DNA from: Peptococcaceae bacterium BRH_c8a
GTDB lineage: Bacteria > Bacillota > Desulfotomaculia > Desulfotomaculales > Desulfallaceae
Direction of reading: 5' to 3'
Assembly: GCA_000961575.1 (NCBI GenBank)
Contig: LADP01000010.1
Coordinates: 1 to 64,000, forward strand
DNA length: 64,000 bases
The position numbers and the translations under genes were made by a program. The stretch's first letter is position 1, and each line of letters starts with the position of its first letter. Below, in pieces: positions 41,962 through 51,495 of the stretch. The notes below the pieces were generated by a model, which was not told the origin of the DNA, ran no database searches, and saw only the letters and a list, made by a program, of their open reading frames with translations.

Positions 41962-43127
41962 TTGATCCGGGTGTTGTCCTTTAGGTCCAAATTGCCATCC
42001 CGGATAATTACCTCACCTGCTGCCAAGCCCTCTGTTATTTCAATATTCTCCCTGTCTCCGATACCTGTTTGTACCGGTCTGCGTTCAACGCGGTTATCGG
42101 TCACCACCATTACTTCCTTGCCGCCATCTTTTAAGGTGCGCACGGCTTCCCGGGGGATAACCAGTACATCCTGCGCGCTTTTTGTTTCAATGGCCAACTT
42201 AACTTCATATCCGGGTTTTAGGTTGGCCTGGTCGGTCAGGGTGATGATTACTGGCACCCGTCTCTGGATCACCCCCAGGGCGGATTGTTTTTCCACGGCC
42301 AGGGGATATATCTCTCTGACTTCGCCGTACAATACATTGGCGCCAAGCACCGGGGCGGTAATGGTTACCCTCTGGCCCAGCTTTACCTCACCCAGGTCGT
42401 CGCTGAGGATATCGGCCTTGATTTCAAGTTTATCCTGCACCGCCACACTGGCCAGCAGTGCACCCGGGTTCACCACTTGTTCCTGTTTGGCCGGCAAATT
42501 CAGGACAATTCCGTCTACCGGGCTTTGCAGTGTCAGTTGCTGTTCTTTGCGGTTGAGATTCTGCAACGACCGGTTCATGCCCGCTTCCTGTGCCCGCGCG
42601 CTTTCCAGAAGCGATGTTTGCTCCTGCAGGCTTTGCTCCATGGTTTTTACTCTTAGTTCGGCTTCTTCATATTCCACGGTGGGAATGGCCCCCGCTTCAT
42701 GCAGTGACCGAAGGCGTTCCAGGTTTGCCCCGGCCTTTTGCAATTCCAATTCGATACGCTGCACTGCTGCCTGGGATGCGGGGATGGCAGCAGCGGTTTG
42801 GGACAATTGAGAGCGGGTGTCTTCAATTTGGATGGCCAGATCCAGGCTTTCCAGTACCACTAAGGTCTGTCCCGCTTTAACCTGTTGACCGGTGGCAACG
42901 GGTACTTGTATAATCCTGGCGTTTTGGACAGCGTGCAGGTCGTAGTTGGTAGTGGGCTGAATATAACCGGTATCCTCAACGGAACGGATGATATCCCCGG
43001 TCTGGGCCTGCACCGTTTCCGCCGCGGTTCCACCGGTTAAAATTTTGGCCACGGTAACTAACGCTAGTATCACCACGATGCCCACCCACAGAAATATTTT
43101 TTTTCTTTTTTTGACAACCGGCTTCAT
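41958..43127 (-). CDS. MacA/HlyD-type periplasmic adaptor of an ABC exporter
   Basis: A 389-residue adaptor with an N-terminal anchor (residues 9-29), split lipoyl half-domains (HAVQNARIIQVPVATGQQVK, then LQSPVDGIVLNLPAKQEQVV), a coiled-coil hairpin (about 95-190) and C-terminal beta-barrel and membrane-proximal domains. It works with the FtsX-type permease (43230-45644) and ATPase (45638-46348). The gene follows the permease after 102 bases that include a dispersed repeat. Its stop codon sits in a palindromic repeat. Confidence 0.9.
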   Translation of the reverse strand: MKPVVKKRKKIFLWVGIVVILALVTVAKILTGGTAAETVQAQTGDIIRSVEDTGYIQPTTNYDLHAVQNARIIQVPVATGQQVKAGQTLVVLESLDLAIQIEDTRSQLSQTAAAIPASQAAVQRIELELQKAGANLERLRSLHEAGAIPTVEYEEAELRVKTMEQSLQEQTSLLESARAQEAGMNRSLQNLNRKEQQLTLQSPVDGIVLNLPAKQEQVVNPGALLASVAVQDKLEIKADILSDDLGEVKLGQRVTITAPVLGANVLYGEVREIYPLAVEKQSALGVIQRRVPVIITLTDQANLKPGYEVKLAIETKSAQDVLVIPREAVRTLKDGGKEVMVVTDNRVERRPVQTGIGDRENIEITEGLAAGEVIIRDGNLDLKDNTRIK

Positions 43128-43197
43128 AATCAGACCTCCTGTTGTTACTATTCATCTCAGTTTACTAACCTACTGCAGAAGCATTGTTGCTGTTTTT

Positions 43198-43222
43198 AAT
43201 TCTGAATCCTGACTCCTGACTA
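43198..43222. repeat. Dispersed TCAGGAGTCAGAAT-type repeat (inverse sense)
   Basis: ATTCTGAATCCTGACTCCTG (43199-43218) is related to the 5424-5440 element in the hyd operon gap. It lies between the adaptor and permease genes. Confidence 0.5.
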
Positions 43223-43229
43223 CTCCCCG

Positions 43230-45644
43230 TTAATCTTTATTCTTCAATACTTCCACCAAATTAAGCTGTCTGACACCCCGGACACCCAGCAGGTGGGCCA
43301 CCAGGATGAAGAAAAAACCACCCAGCGCAGCATATATATAAGTGGTCGGGTAGATGGTTACCGGCAGGGTAAACAGGTCGGTGCTCACCGCATTCATGTA
43401 GCCCTTAGCCATCAGGTAACCGAAGGGCAGGCCCAGGGCCACTCCCAGCACGGACTGCAGCAGATTCTCTTTCAGCAGGATGCCGGAGACCTCTTTTACC
43501 GAAAAGCCCAGCACCCGCAGCGAGGCCAATTCGCGCTGCCTTTCCGAGAAACTAATCACCGCAGAGTTGTACACGATGGCAAAGCCCAGCAGCAGGGCGA
43601 AGAAGACCAAAATTGAAATTGAGTAGATCATGGCGTCCATGTTTTGATTAAAATTGTCCAGGTCTTTTTGGCGGCTGGAAATGGATGACACGCCGGTCAT
43701 CTCCTCCAAATCCTCTTCTATCTGGGCGGCAAAGGCCGGATCCACCTTCAACATCACACCGGAGGCCAACTGCCTTTCCTGCAGCATGCGGTTGGCTTGT
43801 TCCAGGGAAACGAAGGATCCTCCACCCACCAATTGCATGTTGATGCCTACAATTTTAACCGGGCTATGTCTGGCCGGGCCGATGCCCAGCAAGGTTTCCA
43901 CTTCTACCATATCCCCGACTTTAGCCCCCAGTTTGTTAGCTGTCCGCTGGTTGATCAGTAGGCCTTCTTCGGGCACTTGGGCGGGCTGCTGCCGGTGGTC
44001 AAACAGCCTTTTCAAGGTGGCTTGCGGGCTCATGCCGGTAATGGCATCATCTTCGCTGTGGCCGTTAAACTTAATTTTAGCCGGTATTTCCATTAATGGT
44101 TCCGATTTCTGGATCCCTTCCAAACGGGTGATGTTTAAGATTGCATTTTCCTTCACCGGTGCGGCAAACCGGACCAGGTAATCATAACGCTGATTCTGGT
44201 GAAAATGAGATTCCACCATATAGTCGACGGCGTCAATGGTAAACAGGGACACCACCAGCATGCCCACGGCAAAAACAACACCCACTATGGTGATGGCGAA
44301 ACGGCCGCGGTTACGGGATGCGGATCTGATGCTCATCTTCCAGGCGGTATCCAGCCGGTGCCATAGCCAGGACAAATTCTCGACCAGAGTTTTGCCACCA
44401 CCCTTGGGCGGCTCGGGGCGCATGGCTTCCGCGGGGCTAATAGCGGTAATACTGCGGCAGGCGGTCAAGCCGGCCAGAATACTCACGCCCAGGCTGAGCA
44501 AGAAACCGTATAGGATGGCCTGGTTGTTCACAGCGCCAATGGTAGCCGGCAGGTTGAAATACATGGCATAAGCTTGGGACATTATCGCAGCCAGGGCCAG
44601 ACCCAGCAGCGTGCCCAGCCCGGCGCCGCATAAAGCTACCAGTACGGAATAACTGGTATAATGCAGTATTACTTGCCGGCTATTGTAACCGATGGCTTTC
44701 ATAACCCCGATTTGCAGGCGCTGGGCGCGGACCATGCGACGCAGGATGACAAACTGGATGGCGGCGGCAATACCCAAGAAAATGGCGGGCATAAAACGGG
44801 CCGCAGCTCTTAGGCCGTCCAGCTCTCCCTCCAGCATGGCGTTACTGAGCTGTTGTTTGCGCGGGTAAGCGGCCAGGTTACCGTAGGGCTCCAGGATGCT
44901 TTTAACCTGCTGAGCCACCTTTTCTTCATCGGTGCCCGGTGCCAGGGTAACCAGTACCTGGTTCACCTGGCCTGACAAATTCAATAGCTGCTGGGCCCTT
45001 TCCCGGGACACGGTGATAATGCCGAAGGACGTGGGGTCGGGCAATAGGGTGGCAGCGTCCTTCATCAGGTAAATAAATTCCGGCCCGGTAGCAGTGCCCA
45101 CCATGGTTAGGGGTATTGTCTTGCCCTCGGCAACGATGGTCACGATGTCGTTAAAGTCCAGGTCGTTGGCTGCGGCATACTGAGGGTCGACCAGGATTTC
45201 AATGTCCCCGGTTCGGGTGTGTTGTTCCCCGGGCCGGGCAGCCGCACCCTCGGCGGCAAAAAAACGACCGGTGAGCAGTTGCAGGCTATTAATTTCTTGT
45301 TCCATGGGCAAAGTATAGCTGGTTAAACGGGCGGTGGCCCGTTTATTATGTTCGTTTACCAGGGTTACATCCTTTTGGATGCGCCCGGTGACCCCGGTGA
45401 CTCCGGGGATGGCCTCAATCTGTTTAGTCACCTGTTGCGGGGCTTTAACCACGTGGAAGTAATAGTCTGCAAAATTATGTTCCCGGTAAAACTGATCCTT
45501 TGATTCGTTCAAGTTAAAATACGCGGTGGTCATACCGATGTAAACGGCGATGCCCATCGTAACCACCGCCGCCACGGCTATAAACTGCCCCTTGGTTTTG
45601 CCGATGGTGCGCCATAATTTTTTGTATAGGGCCCCCATTACCAC
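43230..45644 (-). CDS. FtsX/MacB-type ABC permease
   Basis: An 804-residue permease with an N-terminal helix, a large extracellular MacB-like domain, three helices (about 265-390), a second extracellular domain and four terminal helices (about 680-800), the duplicated FtsX layout. Cytoplasmic motifs include LGVMKAIGYNSRQVI-like (IGVMKAIGYN) and ELASLRVLGFSVKEVS. It overlaps the ATPase stop by seven bases. It probably exports lipids or antimicrobial peptides; the substrate is unknown. Confidence 0.92.
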   Translation of the reverse strand: MVMGALYKKLWRTIGKTKGQFIAVAAVVTMGIAVYIGMTTAYFNLNESKDQFYREHNFADYYFHVVKAPQQVTKQIEAIPGVTGVTGRIQKDVTLVNEHNKRATARLTSYTLPMEQEINSLQLLTGRFFAAEGAAARPGEQHTRTGDIEILVDPQYAAANDLDFNDIVTIVAEGKTIPLTMVGTATGPEFIYLMKDAATLLPDPTSFGIITVSRERAQQLLNLSGQVNQVLVTLAPGTDEEKVAQQVKSILEPYGNLAAYPRKQQLSNAMLEGELDGLRAAARFMPAIFLGIAAAIQFVILRRMVRAQRLQIGVMKAIGYNSRQVILHYTSYSVLVALCGAGLGTLLGLALAAIMSQAYAMYFNLPATIGAVNNQAILYGFLLSLGVSILAGLTACRSITAISPAEAMRPEPPKGGGKTLVENLSWLWHRLDTAWKMSIRSASRNRGRFAITIVGVVFAVGMLVVSLFTIDAVDYMVESHFHQNQRYDYLVRFAAPVKENAILNITRLEGIQKSEPLMEIPAKIKFNGHSEDDAITGMSPQATLKRLFDHRQQPAQVPEEGLLINQRTANKLGAKVGDMVEVETLLGIGPARHSPVKIVGINMQLVGGGSFVSLEQANRMLQERQLASGVMLKVDPAFAAQIEEDLEEMTGVSSISSRQKDLDNFNQNMDAMIYSISILVFFALLLGFAIVYNSAVISFSERQRELASLRVLGFSVKEVSGILLKENLLQSVLGVALGLPFGYLMAKGYMNAVSTDLFTLPVTIYPTTYIYAALGGFFFILVAHLLGVRGVRQLNLVEVLKNKD

Positions 45645-46348
45645 TCAATCCTTTCTGGTGGCAGGGGGGAAGCATTCTCCCGGATTTCGGCTATCAATCC
45701 GTCTCGCATCCTAATCACCCGGTGGGCCATGTCTCCAATGGGGGTATTGTGGGTGACGATGACTACGGTGCTGCCCCTGGCCCGATTGATTTTGACCAAA
45801 AGAGCCAGGATTAGTATCCCGGTCTGGTAATCCAGGGCACCGGTAGGCTCGTCACAGAGCAGCAGACGGGGATTTTTAACTGCCGCCCGGGCGATGGATA
45901 CCCGTTGCTGTTCTCCGCCGCTCATCTGGGAGGGAAAATGGTCCATCCGGTCGGCCAGACCCACGTCGCTTAATACTTCGGTTACTGACAGCGGTTCGTC
46001 CACCAGGTCGGCGGCCAGTTCCACGTTCTCTCGGGCGGTCAGGTCGGGGATCAGGTTGTAAAACTGAAAGACAAAGCCGATTTCATTTCTTCGGTAACGG
46101 GTTAACTGGTTGTCATTGGCCAGCCCGAGATTATCATTGTCGAAAAACACATCGCCTGCGGTGGGTAGATCCATGCCCCCCATGATATTAAGCAGGGTGC
46201 TTTTCCCGGACCCGCTGGGGCCCAGGATAACCACTATTTCACCCTGGTAGATGTCCAGGGAGGTTTCTCCCAGGGCATTTACCGTTACTTCGCCCATGTG
46301 ATAAGTTCTGGTTACGCCGTTTAAACGCATTAGTATATTGTTGGTCAT
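45638..46348 (-). CDS. MacB/LolD-type ABC ATPase
   Basis: A 236-residue ATPase. Walker A is [10 protein letters not shown], the Q-loop is FQFYNL, the signature is MSGGEQQR, Walker B is [12 protein letters not shown] and the H-switch is VTHN. It follows the GbsR-like regulator gene by 13 bases and overlaps the permease gene. Confidence 0.95.
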   Translation of the reverse strand: MTNNILMRLNGVTRTYHMGEVTVNALGETSLDIYQGEIVVILGPSGSGKSTLLNIMGGMDLPTAGDVFFDNDNLGLANDNQLTRYRRNEIGFVFQFYNLIPDLTARENVELAADLVDEPLSVTEVLSDVGLADRMDHFPSQMSGGEQQRVSIARAAVKNPRLLLCDEPTGALDYQTGILILALLVKINRARGSTVVIVTHNTPIGDMAHRVIRMRDGLIAEIRENASPLPPERIEW

Positions 46349-46361
46349 ATCCGCACGCCTT

Positions 46362-46844
46362 TCAAGGTTTTTCCGAGACTTGGCCTATTTCGCCCTTTGT
46401 CCAGCGCTCATATTGGACCGTTATATCCGACAAATACCAGTTTATAAAACTAAAATAGTCTTTCAGCATCGTCAGGTTTTCCCTGGATTCCCGGTTTTGG
46501 GCTGGCACAGTACTAAGCCCCTGGTCAATTACTTGCGCCCACAACTGCATCGCGCCGGCTTTTTCGAGCGAGGCCTTAATCCAGGACTGGGTATTGGCCC
46601 GGTAACGGGCTTTGCGTTCTCCCGGGATACTCAGCTTTTCAAATATACGCATCAGCAGTCCCTGGCGAATGGTAAGGGATGCCGTAGCCTTGCTAAACAT
46701 TAAATCGGTGGCTATCTCGTCCAGGGTCCTGGGTCGATCAGCCAGCAGCAGGTAGCCAAAGATGCGGCCCAGAGTCTTGGATGCACCGGCATTCTCCATT
46801 AATAGCCCCAGTTCCTCCACAAATTGAAGTTCTTGTTCGTTGAT
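46362..46844 (-). CDS. GbsR/MarR-type regulator of the ABC operon
   Basis: About 160 residues. The DNA-binding part reads GRIFGYLLLADRPRTLDEIA and FSKATASLTIRQ, typical of GbsR-like winged helices. The start is unusual. AAGGAGG is followed nine bases later by ATC (46842-46844) at the point where the family protein begins (NEQELQFVEELGLL). The only upstream ATG (46868) lies inside the -10 region, so cannot be in the mRNA. The alternative GTG is 24 bases further in. It is the first gene of the regulator-ATPase-permease-adaptor operon, with a palindrome over its own promoter. Confidence 0.8.
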   Translation of the reverse strand: MNEQELQFVEELGLLMENAGASKTLGRIFGYLLLADRPRTLDEIATDLMFSKATASLTIRQGLLMRIFEKLSIPGERKARYRANTQSWIKASLEKAGAMQLWAQVIDQGLSTVPAQNRESRENLTMLKDYFSFINWYLSDITVQYERWTKGEIGQVSEKP

Positions 46845-46866
46845 GCTGCACCACCTCCTTAAAAGC

Positions 46867-46911
46867 ATTATAGTTTTTAGTTTGTTTAATTGCAACTAAA
46901 CAAACTAAAAA
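46867..46911 (-). promoter_or_regulatory. Promoter and operator palindrome of the GbsR-ABC operon
   Basis: On the minus strand TTGCAA (46890-46895) and TATAAT (46867-46872) are 17 bases apart. A perfect inverted repeat with 15-bp arms, TTTTTAGTTTGTTTA and its complement (46874-46888, 46897-46911), covers the spacer and the region upstream, so bound regulator would block polymerase. Confidence 0.7.
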
Positions 46912-46917
46912 TACAGC

Positions 46918-46946
46918 AAAAAAAAGCCCCTGTTGCAGTAGGGGTA
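46918..46946 (-). terminator. Terminator upstream of the GbsR promoter
   Basis: CCCCT/AGGGG stem with TTTTTTTT on the minus-strand side; it would insulate the operon from leftward read-in. Confidence 0.4.
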
Positions 46947-47074
46947 TAATTAGGAAAGGATAAGACAATAATTTATTTTCCCATTTTTTACATCCACATT
47001 AGTAGTTCTCCTATTTTATGATATCATATAAAAACTAGTTAAATATAAATACATTTTGCCAGGAGATGGTGAAC

Positions 47075-48211
47075 ATGAAAAAAGACACCCAATGCGTACA
47101 TAGCGGCAGCTACCGGGACGGCGAAACACGAGGGGTCAATACGCCGATTTTTACATCTTCCGCCTACGACTACCTGGATCGGGACGACACTCCCTACCCG
47201 CGCTACTTCAATACCCCCAACCAGGATGCGGTTGTGAAGAAGGTATGTGCCCTGGAAGGAGCGGAAGACGGAGTTGTTTTCAGCTCGGGGATGGCTGCGA
47301 TGAGCACCGCGGTTTTGGCGTTCGCAGGTTCAGGCGATCATATCGTCCTAATGGACGAGTTGTACGGCGGAACACATGCATTTGCAACCGACCAATTCCA
47401 GAGGCTCGGGATCGGATACTCATTCGCGTCCACAGATGCCGAATCACTATGCGCGGCGGTTACGGAGCGCACCAGGGTGATCGTAATTGAATCTCCGACG
47501 AATCCACTGCTGAGCGTTATTGACATTCGAAAGGTGGCGGCGTTCGCCAGGGAACGAGGTATCACAACGATTATCGATAATACTTTTGCGTCTCCAATGA
47601 ATCAGAATCCTATCGAACTAGGCATAGACATTGTCGTACACAGCGGCACCAAGTATCTGGGGGGGCACAGCGATATGTGCAGCGGCCTAGTTGTAACTTC
47701 GCGAGAGAAAATGGTGCGCGTACGCACTCTGGCACGACACTTGGGTGGAAGCCTGGACGCCATATCCTGCTATTTACTTGAACGTAGTTTAAAGACACTG
47801 GCTTTGAGAGTCGGACGTCAATCGGAGAACGCTCTCCGGATCGCTCAATTCCTTAAGGGGCATCAGGGTATAAGTCGCGTGTACTACCCTGGTTTGACAG
47901 ATTCACCCGGCTATGCAATTGCAAAGTCCCAGATGAAGGCTTTTGGCGGGATGGTATCCTTTGAATTAGACGGGCAACCGGACACTACAAAATTTGTAAG
48001 ACGACTTCGGCTGATTAGCCCTGCGGTAAGTTTGGGAGGCGTGGAGTCTACCATTTGTGCTCCGGCGGTTACTTCACATCTTAAAATGTCTGCCGCCGAG
48101 AGGAAACGAATCGGGGTTACCGACTCCTTGTTGAGACTCTCGGTAGGAATCGAGGACGCCGGCGATCTTATTTTGGACTTGGAGCATGCTCTTGGTACCG
48201 TGCAAACTTGA
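47075..48211 (+). CDS. Cys/Met metabolism PLP enzyme (cystathionine gamma-synthase/lyase family)
   Basis: A 378-residue trans-sulfuration enzyme. YPRYFNTPNQ, SSGMAAMSTAV (phosphate cup) and HSGTKYLGGHSD (with the PLP-binding lysine) are family marks. It could be a cystathionine gamma-synthase, beta- or gamma-lyase or methionine gamma-lyase; sequence alone does not decide. Start ATG 47075 nine bases after AGGAG; an ATG nine bases earlier is too close to it. Monocistronic; its stop lies 11 bases from the converging MFS gene. Confidence 0.9.
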   Translation: MKKDTQCVHSGSYRDGETRGVNTPIFTSSAYDYLDRDDTPYPRYFNTPNQDAVVKKVCALEGAEDGVVFSSGMAAMSTAVLAFAGSGDHIVLMDELYGGTHAFATDQFQRLGIGYSFASTDAESLCAAVTERTRVIVIESPTNPLLSVIDIRKVAAFARERGITTIIDNTFASPMNQNPIELGIDIVVHSGTKYLGGHSDMCSGLVVTSREKMVRVRTLARHLGGSLDAISCYLLERSLKTLALRVGRQSENALRIAQFLKGHQGISRVYYPGLTDSPGYAIAKSQMKAFGGMVSFELDGQPDTTKFVRRLRLISPAVSLGGVESTICAPAVTSHLKMSAAERKRIGVTDSLLRLSVGIEDAGDLILDLEHALGTVQT

Positions 48212-48222
48212 ACAGATGATTT

Positions 48223-49428
48223 CTAACTTGCCGTTATTGAATAACGTTTTCTGTATGCTTCCTTCTTGCCGTGCAGTAAATAGTATAAGAAGATACATGC
48301 CAATACAACCACGGCCAGCGCCGCGTACAATCCCCGAAAACCGAGGATCGGGATGATATATCCCAGCAGGAAAGGACCGATGCCGACGCCTCCATCCAGG
48401 CAAATAAAAAAGGTTGAGATAGCAAGTCCGACGCGGTACTTGGGTGATTCCCTTACGGCAATGGCCTGGGAGCAAGATATAATGGTCCCAAAGCCAAGAC
48501 CAATTACCGCACCGGCTAACAGGAGTGTGAAGCTGTGCTGGACTTGACTGAGCAATACCAAGCCCAGCATAAAAATTATTAGTGATGGATAAATAACCAG
48601 ATTGGCCCCTTTTAGATCAAGTAACCGGCCGGTGAAGGGCCTGGAAATTAAGATGAACGCGGCGTATACAATAAAAAAGAAGCTTGCCGCATCGATTAAA
48701 ACAATTTCTTTGGTGTAAGAGGTGAGAAAGGTCAGGATACCTGAGAAAGAAAAACCCATGACGGCAATAATAATTGAAATAGGCACCGCCTTCACTTCAA
48801 AGAAATTTTTCAATTTAAAACCTTGCATAGCTTCAAGTTCTGCTTGGTTGATTATGGCTGCCGGGATATGTGAAAATAACGATATTATAACACTCAGCAT
48901 GGAAAATAGCGTGCAGGCCACAAATATCATGGTAAAACCGGCATGCTGACTGATAAAAACGCCCAGGAAGGGGCCAATGGCCATCGCCAGAGTACTGCTC
49001 ATGGAGAAGTAACTTGTTCCTTCGCCCAGACGCTCTCTCGGGATAATATTCATTACAATAGTGGCCATGGCTGTCGCGGCAACCCCAAATGCCGCCCCGT
49101 GGATAAAACGAACCACCAGCAGCAAGTTCAGGTCTTCCACGGCAAAATACAGCAGTATGGCCAGCAAGAATAAACATAACCCTCCGAAAAGCATCTTTTT
49201 GCGACCAATAAACTCAATATAGCGGCCTGCAAAAAGACGGAAAACCAGCGCCCCAATAATGAAGATACTGGAAGCAAGACCAGCCTTGCTTGGCGAGGCA
49301 TTAAATTCTTCTACCGCATAAACCGCTAAATTGGTCATTAGCAAGTAAAAGGTTAAAGCAACAAAAAAATTGGCCCCGGCCAGAATAATAAAATCTTTTG
49401 TCCATAGCTGTGTTTTTGCTTGATCCAT
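48223..49428 (-). CDS. MFS transporter, 12 helices
   Basis: A 401-residue major facilitator protein with motif A-like RLFAGRYIEFIGRKKMLFGG between helices 2 and 3. It most resembles the YfcJ/YhhS-type drug or metabolite exporters. It has few charged residues in its helices apart from E and D near 170. The converging neighbour is the Cys/Met enzyme, so an amino-acid or sulfur-compound export role is possible but unproven. Confidence 0.88.
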   Translation of the reverse strand: MDQAKTQLWTKDFIILAGANFFVALTFYLLMTNLAVYAVEEFNASPSKAGLASSIFIIGALVFRLFAGRYIEFIGRKKMLFGGLCLFLLAILLYFAVEDLNLLLVVRFIHGAAFGVAATAMATIVMNIIPRERLGEGTSYFSMSSTLAMAIGPFLGVFISQHAGFTMIFVACTLFSMLSVIISLFSHIPAAIINQAELEAMQGFKLKNFFEVKAVPISIIIAVMGFSFSGILTFLTSYTKEIVLIDAASFFFIVYAAFILISRPFTGRLLDLKGANLVIYPSLIIFMLGLVLLSQVQHSFTLLLAGAVIGLGFGTIISCSQAIAVRESPKYRVGLAISTFFICLDGGVGIGPFLLGYIIPILGFRGLYAALAVVVLACIFLYYLLHGKKEAYRKRYSITAS

Positions 49429-49452
49429 TTAATCTATCTCCAAATTCAGTGC

Positions 49453-51199
49453 CTATTGAAGGCGTTTCTTTTGTGCATGAAGCTCCTTTGCGGCGGCCAA
49501 AAATCTTTCATTCAGCTGTTTTTTTTCGGTGTCATCCATTTTTTCATTTAGTTTGGCGCCTAAAAAAGCCAATTCACATTCCAATCTTCTAATATTGTCT
49601 GTCAACTGCCCGTATGCAGCGCCAATATTATCTTTCACCTGTTGTTCCCTACATTTGGCCAAGTAGTAATCGTAATTACCATCATAACAGTTTAATTTTT
49701 GGTTATCGATGGTGAAAATCCGGTTGGCCACCCTTTGAATAAAATATCTGTCGTGGCAAACAAAAAAGTATAATCCCTTTAAAATCCTCAAGCACCGACT
49801 CAATTTTTTCTTTGGATTCGATATCCATGTAATTTGTCGGTTCATCTAATATAAGCATATCGGCACCTGACAATATGAGCTTGGCAAAGGCCACCCTGCC
49901 TCTTTCACCCATACTCAAGTTGGCGATGCTCTTATAAACATCATCCCCTCTAAAAAGTAAATTAGCTAGCAGCAACCTGGCTTCGGCAGCAGTAGTTCCT
50001 GCAGTCAAAACACTATCAAGAATGGTGGCACCATAAGGCAGGTTATTAAGCTCCTGGGCGAAATAACCGGTTTTAACCGCGGGGTTGATAGTCACGGTTC
50101 CCTGATAGTCTTGGTCCAAACCACAGATTGTTTTAAGCAGGGTGGTCTTGCCAACTCCGTTTGCTCCGATTAACGCGATTTTATCCCCACGCTTGATCCG
50201 AAAAGAAATACCCTGAAAGATTATATTACGGCCAAAACTTTTGCCCAGGTTTTGCCCTTGTACCAGGTACGGCGGATACTTTTTGCCCCTAATGCTTTTT
50301 TTGATCACCTCAAAGGCAGGCGAAACCGGTTTGACAGGTTTGTCAAGTTTGGCAGATTCTGTTCTCTCCAATTCTTTTCGCTTGGCCTTTAGCACATTGG
50401 CGTGTTTATTAGCCTTGGATCTGTAAAAGTCGTTTTGACCGGCTGCTTGATGAGCGCTTTGATACCAGTCTTCCCTGGTATTGATTACCTGCTTCAGATG
50501 CTGAATCTTCAGCTGCTGCTTGTTGTATTCCCTGGCCATATTCTTCAGTTCAATTTCCTTTTGCGTGCGGTAGGCCGAGTAATTGCCTTCGTACATTTTT
50601 AATCCTCGGGCGGTCAGTTCCCAAATTTTATTTACAGCCCGATCAAGAAAGAAACGGTCGTGAGATATAATTAACATGGGCTTATCCAGTTGGCCAATAA
50701 ACTCCTCCAGCCATTCGCAGCTTTTCGTATCCAGGTGGTTAGTGGGTTCATCAAGGATTAGTAAATCAAAATTAGTAACCATAATCCTGCATAGGGCCAG
50801 TTTTGTTTTTTCCCCGCCACTTAAACTTACCGCTCTTTGTGACCATATTGCCTCGTTTAAACCAATCTTGTTCAGCGATTTTTTGACTATTGTTTCGGTA
50901 TCCCTGGTTTGTTGCAGGTTCTTGGTAGGCACATTCAAAATCGCCTCGTAAACCGAAGCGTAGGAGTCAAATTGAGGGTGCTGTTCAATATAAAGAATTC
51001 TAAGGTGGGGGGGTGCATATACAATTTTGCCGGCATCGCAGCTTTCCCGGTTAGCTATCAGCCTGGCCAAAGTTGTTTTACCGATGCCGTTTAATCCAAC
51101 CAACCCTACTTTATCCCCATCGTTAATCTCCCCGCTAATATTTTTAAATACAGTTTTGCCGTGATAGCTTTTACTAAGCTCATGAAAACGGGCAGGCAT
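49453..51199 (-). pseudogene. ABC-F ribosome-protection-type ATPase, frameshifted near second SHDR motif
   Basis: The frame from ATG 51199 gives two ABC domains: first GLNGIGKTTL, SLSGGEKTK, LLILDEPTNHLD and ISHDR; linker about 215-315 (basic, coiled coil); second GANGVGKTTL, LSMGERGR, LILDEPTNYMD. After DFKGIILF the frame goes off at a run of six Ts (minus strand; 49762-49767). One base fewer restores FVCHDRYFIQRVANRIF and a charged C-terminal tail to 49453. Full length would be about 580 residues, normal for ABC-F proteins of the Msr/Lsa/Vga type that rescue ribosomes from antibiotics. The motif reads CHDR rather than SHDR. The cause may be true mutation, slippage or a homopolymer sequencing error. 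An attenuator-like leader precedes it. Confidence 0.8.
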
Positions 51200-51245
51200 A
51201 GAATCATCTCCCTTGTCCTGTTTTTAAACCGCAAGAGATGATAGT

Positions 51246-51290
51246 AAAAAAAACAAAACTGCAGTAAACACCCGGGTGTTAAACTGCAGT
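51246..51290 (-). terminator. Attenuator terminator in the ABC-F leader
   Basis: CTGCAGT-AACACCC and GGGTGTT-ACTGCAG (51274-51289, 51259-51273) form a stem of about 14 pairs followed on the minus strand by TTTTGTTTTTTTT. It lies between the eight-codon ORF and the ABC-F start. Confidence 0.75.
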
Positions 51291-51346
51291 GGCGTATAAA
51301 TAAGCGTTATAGCCTCAAAATTTAATTATTTTCCTGGCCGTGTTTT

Positions 51347-51373
51347 TTAACTATCATCTCTTAAAGAAGGCAT
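51347..51373 (-). CDS. Eight-residue leader peptide ORF of the ABC-F gene
   Basis: ATG at 51373, TCAGGAG just upstream (four-base spacing), eight codons MPSLRDDS, then TAA. Its codons 5-8 are exactly the segment that pairs with 51233-51245. A ribosome paused on this ORF would therefore change the fold of the downstream RNA. No experimental support; the assignment rests on the geometry. Confidence 0.5.
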   Translation of the reverse strand: MPSLRDDS

Positions 51374-51495
51374 ACTACTCCTGATAGCAGATGCCTTGAT
51401 TAAGAAGAATATTTAATTTGTTTAGTTAAAAAACACTTGCTTCATTTTGCACCTCGTAATTAATTTTCAAATTTATGCTAACATACTTGAAGCTA

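Larger units (their letters stand above)
51200..51436 (-). promoter_or_regulatory. Structured leader of the ABC-F gene
   Basis: Reading on the minus strand from 51436, AGTTAAAAAACAC and its complement pair over 13 bases (51424-51436 with 51340-51352), enclosing a hairpin AAGGCAT/ATGCCTT (51367-51397) that hides an eight-codon ORF's ribosome site. The end of that ORF (51350-51362) is complementary over 13 bases to a segment after the terminator (51233-51245). That segment can instead pair over eight bases with the ABC-F ribosome-binding region (51203-51210). These mutually exclusive pairings are typical of antibiotic-sensing attenuators. Confidence 0.65.

Noticed and set aside
46738-46968. Frame with GTG directly after the GbsR ribosome site
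   Set aside because: Although its GTG is well placed, it encodes a short unrelated peptide out of frame with the conserved regulator sequence.
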